Below, piece by piece: positions 54,851 through 64,000 of a DNA stretch of 64,000 nucleotides. The DNA is taken from assembly GCA_035578155.1 (NCBI GenBank), contig JAPWDM010000004.1, positions 60,861,792-60,925,791 of the forward strand, given 5' to 3'. The DNA comes from Brachynemurus nebulosus. Taxonomy: Eukaryota; Arthropoda; Insecta; Neuroptera; Myrmeleontidae. Every line of letters begins with the position of its first letter. Position 1 is the first letter of the stretch. Position numbers and translations under genes: made by a program. The notes beneath the pieces are model-generated. The model was not told the origin of the DNA. It ran no database searches and saw only the letters and a list, made by a program, of their open reading frames with translations.

Positions 54851-57800
54851 CTAACGAAAAAACTGAGAATAAGTACCAATCATCATTTCATTTTTATGTT
54901 GATATACCTTTGAAGAATAAATAGCTCTTGGATTTGGAGCACCTTTTAATATTGAAACATTAAACTCATGCGGCACATTTGAAAACGAAGGAATTTTATA
55001 AGTACTTGGTCCTTTTGTAAACATGTCACCAGACGGCATATAGAGAACTTCCTCCAAAACATACAATCCATATCCCTGCATAAACGCACCTTCAATTTGT
55101 CCAATATCGATTGCTGGATTTAAACTTTCACCAACATCCATTACAATATCCGTTCGTAAGACTTTATGATCACCGGTTAAGCAATCAATTTCCACTTCCG
55201 AACAACCAGCACCAAAACTATAATAATTGTATATTCGACCAGTACCCGTTTCCCAATTGAAGCCTGTGATATCGGGGGTACGGTAAAATCCGGTGGCCGA
55301 TAAACTTACACGATCAAAATATGCAGCTGAAACCCAATCTTCCCAGCAAGCTTTTGGATTTGATTCTCGGTATGGTTTCAATCTCTCCAGTATTGTATTA
55401 CAAGCATTCTGAAATAGATGTTCCGTTTTGAAGAAACAAGTTTACTGCACACTAAAAAAATAACATACCAAAACTGCAACTCCATTTAAATCTGAGCTTG
55501 AGCTGGCGGCAGTTGCAATCGTGTTTGGTACTTTATCAGTTGAAACTTCCGTTGTATGTATTTTTGATATTGGTATATTTAATACTTTACTTGCAACTTG
55601 TATCATTTTCGTATGTAACCCTTGGCCCATTTCAACGCCACCGTGGGTCAGTAGAACAGAACCATCCACGTAGACATGTATTAACGCTCCAGCTTGGTTC
55701 ATAAATAAAACATCAAAACATACTCCAAACATAGTTGGTACAAAACTGATGCCACGCTTTTTAAATTTATTTTGGCTAAAAAGTAAATTTAAAAAAAAAT
55801 TAAATAAACGAAATATTTTAATAAATACGATTTGAACTCCCATAAAAGTGGAAAATACCCGATAAAAAAATATGGGTCCCTTTATTTTTGCCTTTTCTAC
55901 ACACCAGAAAATTTCATCAAAATTTTGAATTTCACTTTGGGTACATCTCCTTGTTAGCACTTTGAATCTAAACATTAAAGTATGTAAGTCCTAACAACAT
56001 ACACATACCTATTAAAAATTTTAATCTCTTCCTTTCGTTTATAAAATTGTGAGTTATTAAGACATTCGTCAACACATCTTTGAAGATTACAATATTCCAA
56101 TTTTTGACTGTGCGGTAGTATATCGTTTTCCTGATATAAGTTTAATTTCATGATTTCTACAGTATCTTTATCAAGATATTCAGCAATTTCACGTATCATT
56201 GTTTCTGCAGGAAGCAATGCTTGAGGTACTCCAAAACCGCGAAAGGCTGTTTGAGAGGGCAAATTTGTTTTGCACAAATATCCTGTCACGGTGATATTAT
56301 CAATTTTGTAAACATTTTGAATATGAAACATTGCTCGGTCTAGAACCTACAATCAAATAGTTTTTTTTTTTAAATTGAACATTCTCTTGTTGTATCTGGA
56401 AATTATAATAAATTAGAAATCAACGCTAACCGCTGGTGACAAATCATAATTATATCCTGCATTTAAATATATTTTCACATCAATTGCTACAAGTTTTCCA
56501 CTCTTAGTAAATCCAACTTGATAATCAAAATAAGCCGGATGTCTGCCACCAGTCATTAAAATATCTTCATCTCGATCTAACATACATCGTACTGGCCTCT
56601 TAAACTTATGGGCAGCTAAAGCAACGGGTAATGTAATTATGAACGTCGCAGTTTCTTTTCCACCAAAACCTCCACCAATTCTTTTTACTTTTGTTACCAC
56701 ACGGTTTATAGGTATCCCCAACATTTTGGCAACGAGTTTCTAAAAGAAAAATTAAAAAAGACAAAAAGGTTACAGATTATTAAAAGTCCTGGAACCTTAG
56801 GTGTAAAAAAATGAGTGTTAGCATAAATATAAAATGAATATAAAATGAATAATATTTTTTGGGAATAAATTATTTGAGCAACAATTTAGTTTATTGAACA
56901 GCAAAATTTATCAGCTTAAAAGTATTTTAACGACGAGAGAATTATTTCAACGGCAGTTAAATTATCTTGCCAGCAAAATGTAGTTAGCACAAGAATACGA
57001 TTTGGCATGCTAAAAAATAAATATTGAGCAAGAAAAAAGGTAAATCAATAACAAAAGAATTATTGAGCAGTAAAAAAATTACTGAATGGCAAATTCATTG
57101 ATTTACTTGAAAATTTTTTTTATTTATCTATGAACGATCACTACGATGTGCTCTAATTTTGATGGCGTGGAAAGTAAAATACTTAAAGAAAAGAAGTTCA
57201 AAGAACGGTTAATGAATGAGTAGTTTGAAATTTTGTTGCTCAATTAGATTTAAGGATGTTTGGGAGATATAATCGGAGATAAAAGTACATAAAATTAGAA
57301 ATTCGTGAATAATTGCGTTCTATAACAAACTCTGAGGTAAATAAATAGTTATATATCCAGCTGTACTACAACTGCTTGTACATTACATAAAACTATAGCT
57401 CTCAGGTGACTACAAGAGCTCAGTTCATTTTAAGGATTTTTGGGAGGAATTTCAAAAAAGTATAAGACAATTGAAAATTCAGTAGAATGTTCCTCATTAA
57501 ATACTAAGGTCCCTATGAAAATTTCAAACCGATTCACTAAGGCGTTAAAAAGTTATTGAAAAAAAACTAATTTTACACGTACTCTTATGGAAATTCGACG
57601 ACAGGATAGATTAAATAACTTTTTAACGGCTTAGTGAATCGGTTTGAAATTTTCACAGGTGCCTCAGTATTTATTGAGGATCATTCTACTAAATTTTCAA
57701 TCGTCTCATACTTTTTTGAAATTCCTCCCAAAAATCCTCAGAATATACTCAGCTCTTGTAGTCAGCTGAGAGCTACAGTTTTACGTATTGTACAAGTAGT

Positions 57801-59585
57801 TGTAGTGATAGCTATTATTTAGCAAAGATAACTATTGATTTACCTCATACAGTAGACACCATGAAAGTGTTACAGGACGGGACTAAAATAATAGTTTCAT
57901 AATGAGATAGGTGCAAAAGTAAAATTTTGATTACTCATTTAAGAAATTTATGAATACATTGGACATCCAATGGTACGTACTCCGATTTTACGTAGTGACG
58001 TCAGCGATTTAGTGGGGTTTTTCTCTCACAGATACGTTGCTGTTTGTCTGTGTTGGTGAAAATTTATGTACCAAACCAGGGTCAGGACCGTAGGTAATAT
58101 TGTCTAATGGTCTTGTAACCTCTAACAATTTCAAAATTTCACTGCAAATATTATACACATATTCTGTCTGCATAGGTAATATGCAAAATGAGTAACGTAA
58201 AATTCTAGAATATTCTAATCGTCAACTAGCAGAGATATCAAAAAAAAAACGCCGTGAGCAGCGGAGCCCCATCACGGAAGTCGAATTTTTCCTTTTATCT
58301 TCGGTATTGAGTGTCTACAAGCGAAATGTAATTGAAAGTCTACAAGCGATTTGTCATTTTGGTGGTTTCAAAACTGATGATGAGTGTCCGGTTGATCGGG
58401 GCTTTAAAAAAAGGTTTTAAGTTTTTAAGGGCTGAATTTCAGTAAATTTCAATTTTGTGCCGATAGCAGTTAACAGGGAAAAAGCCAACACAATTCGTAC
58501 GAGGGCATTTCTACCCATGCTTATTCGCCAATTGCCTTTGTGTTTTATTTTTAAATATTAAAAAAAGAACTTAAATAGTAAACTGCAAGGCTTTTATGAA
58601 AGTATTTTTTCTTTCCAAAAAAATCCAAAATTTCTATTTTATAAATAATAAAAATCCAAAATTCCTAATTTATAAATAAACAATGACTTTAATAACATTT
58701 TTAAATTACTTAATATGTATGTATTTCATTTGTTAAAAAATTATTATATTCACTTTTTTTTTAAATTTTTTAAAATTACTATTCGCCTACTTGTATTTAG
58801 AATAAAAATAATGCATTTAAAACACATTTAACAATAGCATTCAATTCCGATGTAAAAATGGGAGAAGTGGGGGGGGGGAAGTAATGTGGACTCCCACAAA
58901 ACAGTGTCTGGCTATTAGCTTAACCTGTACACAAAATTTCAGCCCTCTAGGTTTATTTGGGGAGATTTTGACCCGAACGAAACTGTTGAAAAACAAGAAA
59001 AATCATGTTCTTTTGGGTATAAAAATGGTGGGGGTAGGGGTTAAAAGTCGAGACCCCCAAAAGGCACCCCCTTGATACTAACTCAATCCGAATACAAAAT
59101 TTCAGCCCTCTAAGTTTATTCGAGTGACCTGTGCGAGTGGTACAAACTTTGAAAACGTCAAAAAAGCATGAAATTGTAGCTTAAAAATGAGGGGGGTGGG
59201 GGTAAAATATTAAAACCTTCAAAAAGCACAACCTAGGTATGAACTCTATCAACACACCAAATTTCAACCCTCTACGTTAATTCTGGAGGGCTGGGGGTGT
59301 GTTAGATCAAGCGAAAATCGTTTTTTTCCCCCTTACTCCCTCCAAATCATTCTAGGAAACTGAATTTTGGATATGTTGTAGATAATTGACCGAAACATTA
59401 TTTCCAACCGGTTTGGAAAATTTTTATTGCTTTTCCGCCTCCCACCACCCACTTAAAGGTTGGGTCGGATCCAAAATTTGACCCCACTTTGATAGTATTG
59501 TTGTGCATCGGAATGAGCCCCATTTATCAAATTTGAGCTCTCAACTTCCATAGGGGGGCCCTATACATATTAAAAGGTAGTGGGA

Positions 59586-59665
<80 letters not shown>

Positions 59666-62600
59666 CATTTTGTTTCTACATATTCGTGTTCTACGGGTCC
59701 GGAAACGGATAGCGCCCCTACTCTCGCCTCTCGCCGTTCTTGTCGTATAGACTGTATAAATCTAATTTTTTCAAGGAAAAATTCGACTAAAAACAGACTT
59801 CACTATTGAATTGGTAACTAAAAATGAGATTAAGCAGCACAGTTTGACAAAAATTCTAGAATGTTCTATTTGTCAACTAACAAAGATATCGAAAAAGCAA
59901 TTACAGCATTTAATTGGTCATTGAAAAAGAGGCCAAATAGCATATCTTGACAAATGTTCTGGAATATTCTATTCGTCAACTAGCAAAGATATCCAAAACC
60001 AGACGTCGTCATTAAATTGGTCACCTAAAAAGGGACTAAATAGCACATTTTGGCAAATGTTCTAGAATATTCTATTTGTCAACTAGAAAAGATATTAAAA
60101 AGTCGATTGCACCATTTAATTATCCAATCAAAATTATACTAATATAAACTAAATGTTCCATTTTTGCAAATATGCTAGGATGATCTATTCGTCAGCCAGA
60201 ACAGAATATTCTAGAACATTTATCAAACTGTGATATTTCGTCTTCTTTCCGATGATCAATTAAATGGTGCAACCAGTTTTTCAATATCTTTATTAGTTTA
60301 GGAATAGAACATTCTAGAATTTGTGTCAAATTGCGCTGCTTAATCTAATTTTTAGTAACCAATTCAATAGTGAAGTCTATTTTTTTATATCTCTGCTAGT
60401 TGACGAATAGAATATTCTAGAATTTTTATCAGTTTTCACTATTTGGCGTCTTTTACGCTGATAAATTCGATGATGAAGTTGGTTTTTCGTTATTCATTAA
60501 GGGGAGATTTACTTGAGAGTCGTTAAAAAAGATCGATTTTTTTTTTTGCAGAAATTGGTAGCTAATTATGTGTAGAATATATTCCCAAAGTGATTTTGCT
60601 TAAGGGAAGGTTTACTTGAGATTTGATAAAAAAAATCGATTTTTTTTTGCCGAAATTGATAGCAAATTATATGTAGAATATGTTCCCAAAGTGATTTTAC
60701 TGAAAATAATTTAAAAACAAGATTCTTGCACATTAACCGAATCCAGCTTTCTATAAAAAAAAAATTCAAAAAACGTAGTTCACGCAATAATGAGTATTAA
60801 ATATAAAATTTTGAAAATACGTTTCTTTATATATATATTTTATAATATCTCGGAACTACATTTTTGGAACTGGCGGACACGATAACTGAAAAACTATTCG
60901 ATGGATCCTTTTTTTAATTTTTTATTTTAAAGATAATTCAATTCTTCGGCACCTCTACCTAAGTTCGATACACTTTCAATATTTTTTTTATTTTTAAGTT
61001 TACTTTAAAGAGCGAAAAATAAGATAAAAATCGTAATCAAAAGTTCAAACATCCGCCATTTTTTTTTCTTTCAGCAATTTATTGATATTATAGGTAGAGG
61101 TGCCTGTACTCTTCATATATTTTATAATTTTTTTTTTGTTTTTGGATTTCGGTGGTTTATTACCGGCGCTAGGATGTCCGCCAACAAGGCATTGGATTTT
61201 CGGATCGTCACACTGCAGTATCTATAAAACGGACAATTTTTTATATTTTCCCTTGAAAATTTTTTTTTTGTATGGTTTAATACTTAGTAAATATGTGAAC
61301 AAAATTTGAAATTGATATTTGCTTCCGTTCTTGAGAAAAAAATTCTAGAAAAATACATAATTTTTAAGGACTCTCGAGTAAACCTCCCCTTAATATAACA
61401 TTTAATTTCGTTTATCTATACAACCGAATTTTAGATTGTAAATTGTTTCTTAGAATAGTTTTGTTTTAAATAAATTCAGATAAATAATATTTACAAACAC
61501 CCCACATAAGTTTGCCGACACCCCTGATCTTCCGATTTTACGTACTTCCCCTCAAATTTTCACCGACCACTACATACCATTGGATTTCTGGTGTATTTTT
61601 AATAATTTTCAACCGACCTTCAATAGTAAGAACGTTAAATTTTTGTTTTTTGTTAATTCAGTTTTATTAAATTTAATAAGCAAAAAAAATATGTAGGCGC
61701 CAGTGGCTGGTTTACTGCATGTACCTGTGCTACGACAATAACAAAACAAACATTCGGTGTGTACAGACATGCAGCGTTTGATTGTGTTTGTCGTACACGA
61801 GTGGTGGTTGTGTAACAGTTTGGTAGTGCACAGTTTCATAGTTATTCACGAATTTCTAATTTTATGTACTCTTGTCTCCGATTGTACCTTCCAAACATCC
61901 TTAAGTTATATTCTTTGCTTCACTCATGTTAGGTATGTTAGGAATAAGGATCTCATCATGTCATAAAACTTACACTTGTGTCAGCAGGATCTTGAGTTGA
62001 AGCAATTATTTCCAATTCATCATCTTCTTTCGGGATGGCAATTGTACATTGTGTTTCTAGATAAAAATGTTCTTGCCCACCAATTTCGTATTTATTTTTA
62101 ATAATATAATCAGCATGTCTAAATGCTTCCTCCGAATTCCCAAATTTTAACACCTTTGGATAATTTGGAAAATATGAATTCGTTTTAATTGCTTCTTCAA
62201 TTGTTAAAATAACAGGGCTAATATCTTCATATTTAATATCTACTAAATTTACTGCTTTTTTAGTGATTTCTTTTGTTTCCCCTACAATAGCACCAATAAT
62301 TTGTCCATAACACTGAACTTTATCACGTGCAAACACTTCTTGATCATTAAAAATTGCACCAAAATAATTCTGTTTGTTTTCCAAGTCTTTTGCTGATAGA
62401 AATCCTATAATACCGGGAAGGGTGAATATTTTTGATGCGTCAATCGATAATATTTTAGCATGCGCTTTTTTGCTGACAACGAAAGAAAGATACAATTCAT
62501 TTTCATACCTAGGTACGTCATCACAATAAATTGCTTCTCCTGTAGCTTGTTTAAAGCCAGAAAGATGAACGATAGGTTGTCCAATAGTATCATTTGATAG

Positions 62601-64000
62601 TTTACCTTTGGGTGAAATGGAGAAAAGTTGGGAACTTTTAGTAAGATTGAAGACATACGAGTTATTCAACTCTTGTGTATAAATTTTAAGAGGATTGTTT
62701 GATTCCATCATATCTTTTATATATAAGTATCCTTTAAAAAATAAACTTAATGATAACACTTTTCTATAACTTATCATTCCGCCAGGAGCATCTAATGCAA
62801 GAGGTAAATCTTCTAATAATGTTTCAAATACATTATCCAAAATATTATCATTCCATTCTTTATTTAATAGTCGTTTGCAAGTTTTTAGAGCTAATACTGT
62901 TCTAGGAGCCATTCCACCATAACTTATTTTAATGTCTAATATGCGATTTGATTCTTTTTCTAATTCCAAAAATAGTGCCATATTGACAATTGCAATATCA
63001 TCATCTTTTCTTTTTGCTTGCTTTGACGCATAAAAATATTGATTTTCTTTTGAGTATGGGATGTGAACTGATACTAAGATTTCATCATTTCGAACAATGT
63101 TTTTACGATAACCAGTAAAGAAATATTCATCTACTTTTACTTCACGTTTGCCATTTAAGCTGGTCAATACTAATTTTGAATTAATGGCTAGAAAAATTAT
63201 ATTTAAATCAGAAATCGGACTTCCAGTCATAAGATTTCCTCCTAACGAACCTACATTTCTGATTTGTTTACCAGCAAAGAGATGTAGTATTTTTATTATT
63301 TCGCGAAAAATTCTAGTTTTATATTCAGGTAATTTATATATTTGTTGTTTTAAAAATGACTCCATTCGGTCTAATGTTACAGCTGCACCAAATTCGAATC
63401 CTGTTTCGGTTTCAACTATTTGGGTCAATTCAATAACTGAATTGGGACATATGAGCACAGGATATGTGATCTGTTTAAATTTAGTCTCAATACCCACTTC
63501 TGTATTTCCGACGACAAGTTTTGCTTGTGGATATTCTGATTTTAGCATTACTAACTGCTCTAATGTTTGTGGTCTATACCATCTGACATGAGGGCCAATA
63601 AATTTTAAATATTGAGTATCATATATATCGTTAAGTTGAAGTTCTGGTGGAAAGATTGGTTCCTGTGTGGGGTCGTAAGGTACAAATTCCTTAGAATTAA
63701 CTAATGTTGTATTTTCTTTATATACTGTTCGATTGCCACTATAAGTGTCAAGATTACCATTACAATTAGACTCATGATTCTTATTTTTACAACATTGTTT
63801 CCCAAGCCCACAGCTTTCTTCTATATTTATATAATTATTCATATATCGTCGTTGTTCATTTTCCCAGTCCTCTGTAAAGGTTTTATAACCATCTATTATT
63901 GGACGATAGCCTGTACAGCGACATAGATTCCCTTGAAGGGTTGCTTCTAAATCATTTAGCGATGGCTTTGGAGAATTTCGAAGTAACGTATACATTGACA
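54674..64000 (-). CDS. Xdh: xanthine dehydrogenase, gene 2 (5' end outside window)
   Basis: Paralogue of gene 1 with the same reaction and domain order. Exons in view: 61974-64000 (continues beyond the edge), 56431-56739, 56009-56346, 55469-55775, 54908-55408, 54674-54850: 1218 codons plus stop, starting at the equivalent of gene 1 residue 123. Exon lengths 309/338/307/501 and all phases equal gene 1. Seen: [42 protein letters not shown] with the Moco Gln, [24 protein letters not shown] and AVGEPPLG, so the catalytic Glu, Arg, Phe and Glu positions are kept. The first Fe-S domain lies outside. Differences from gene 1 cluster near the substrate channel. No inactivating change seen. Confidence 0.95.
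54908..55408 (-). CDS. Xdh: Xdh gene 2, Moco exon d
   Basis: 501 nt with [34 protein letters not shown] and [17 protein letters not shown]. It ends RAIYSSK before a GTATAT donor. Confidence 0.95.
55469..55775 (-). CDS. Xdh: Xdh gene 2, Moco exon c
   Basis: 307 nt with [35 protein letters not shown] and [13 protein letters not shown]. The Phe1009-equivalent is followed by Asp (His in gene 1, Thr in bovine). Confidence 0.94.
55827..55953. repeat. half-copy of the CAAGGA foldback family in Xdh gene 2 intron
   Basis: TATGGGTCCCTTTATTTTTG and GTACATCTCCTTG followed by TTA match the right end of 286-1854. Confidence 0.8.
56009..56346 (-). CDS. Xdh: Xdh gene 2, Moco exon b
   Basis: 338 nt, VLDRAMF to KIFNR. 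It contains AFRGFGVPQ (Val where gene 1 has Ala and most XDH Gly). ENDILPHSQ replaces ENDILHYNQ of gene 1 in the region after the Phe914-equivalent. Confidence 0.94.
56431..56739 (-). CDS. Xdh: Xdh gene 2, Moco exon a
   Basis: 309 nt with [21 protein letters not shown] and [15 protein letters not shown]. The acceptor is CTTTTAG. The donor GTTAGC is a weak match to consensus, while gene 1 has GTAAGA at the same place. Confidence 0.94.
57330..57848. repeat. inverted-repeat element in Xdh gene 2 intron
   Basis: Arms carry TCAAACCGATTCACTAAG, TTTTTGGGAGGAATTTC and CTACAAGAGCT on the left and complements on the right, centre near 57580. No obvious target duplication. Confidence 0.75.
58241..59790. 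repeat. family C, copy 2, inserted in family D
   Basis: Begins after an A run with GCCGTGAGCAGCGGAGCCCC and lacks the 1346-bp nested element of copy 1. It continues past (TA)n array 9 to TCAAGGAAAAATTCGACTAA before family D resumes at AACAGACTT. Confidence 0.75.
59593..59661. repeat. (TA)n array 9
   Basis: About 34 TA units after an A run within family C copy 2. Confidence 0.95.
60501..61389. mobile_element. TTAA-flanked element, 889 bp
   Basis: GGGGAGATTTACTTGAGAGT at the left, ACTCTCGAGTAAACCTCCCC at the right, TTAA on both sides (60497-60500, 61390-61393). The left end is tandemly duplicated (60501-60600 and 60602-60700, both reaching CCCAAAGTGATTTT). Confidence 0.85.
61394..61973. other. 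Xdh gene 2 intron, distal part
   Basis: Tail of family D then unique-looking sequence up to the GTAAGT donor of the large exon. No gene seen. Confidence 0.4.
61974..64000 (-). CDS. Xdh: Xdh gene 2, large exon (partial at window edge)
   Basis: 2027 nt in the window, entering with TG of an ATG codon completed at 64001. It covers Fe-S cluster II (CRC), the GLGKQCC linker, [13 protein letters not shown], the FAD domain and the start of the Moco domain to DPADTS. The GTAAGT donor is at the same codon as gene 1. The acceptor is outside the window. Confidence 0.95.

Larger units (their letters stand above)
58127..61500. repeat. minisatellite family D, copy 3, interrupted twice
   Basis: 58127-58240, 59791-60496 and 61394-61500 together align with 49486-50510. 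The two gaps are the family C copy and the TTAA element. Confidence 0.8.

Overview
This is a strongly AT-rich animal nuclear sequence, most likely from an insect. It has intron-containing genes with GT-AG splice sites, a mariner transposon, many MITEs and nine long (TA)n arrays. The proteins match insect xanthine dehydrogenase (the rosy family) most readily. I cannot fix the insect order without a database search.

The real coding content is two paralogous xanthine dehydrogenase genes, both on the minus strand, head to tail. Gene 1 spans 25394 down to 8802. I could assemble it completely as nine exons totalling 4023 nt, or 1340 codons plus stop, the usual length for this enzyme. Its first two coding exons are tiny (45 and 58 nt) and lie behind introns of 6.4 and 4.5 kb. 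Gene 2 runs from the right edge (64000) down to 54674. Six exons are in the window; its 5' end, matching residues 1-122 of gene 1, lies outside. The four exons following the large exon are 309, 338, 307 and 501 nt in both genes, so the pair arose by duplication of an intron-containing gene. Both keep the Moco, FAD and visible Fe-S residues and neither shows an inactivating lesion. Such enzymes oxidise hypoxanthine to xanthine to urate, and pterins, using NAD+.

The other 90 percent of the window is layered repeats. Left flank (1-8801): three copies of a TIR repeat, one split by a 1.57-kb foldback element, then a Chi-like cluster of GC-richer MITEs including a pogo-like one with a MITE inside it. 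Gene 1 introns: a 4.4-kb TIR element with a TTAA-flanked MITE nested inside, a Helitron-like element and a tRNA-like SINE. Between the genes (25395-54673): large inverted-repeat elements, two hAT-type MITEs with 8-bp target duplications, piggyBac-type TTAA elements, two copies of a 31-bp-TIR MITE, a palindromic minisatellite family, a broken transposon-derived reading frame with a Cys/His cluster, and a mariner whose transposase carries one frameshift. Gene 2 intron: a second copy of the minisatellite family interrupted by two other elements.

Two weak candidates for host genes also lie between the XDH genes on the minus strand: a short terminal exon at 47921-47980 and a small reading frame at 43246-43503, each followed by AATAAA. 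Many insertions can be dated relative to each other because an uninterrupted paralogous copy (an empty site) is present in the same window. I found no CRISPR array, rRNA gene or intact tRNA gene.
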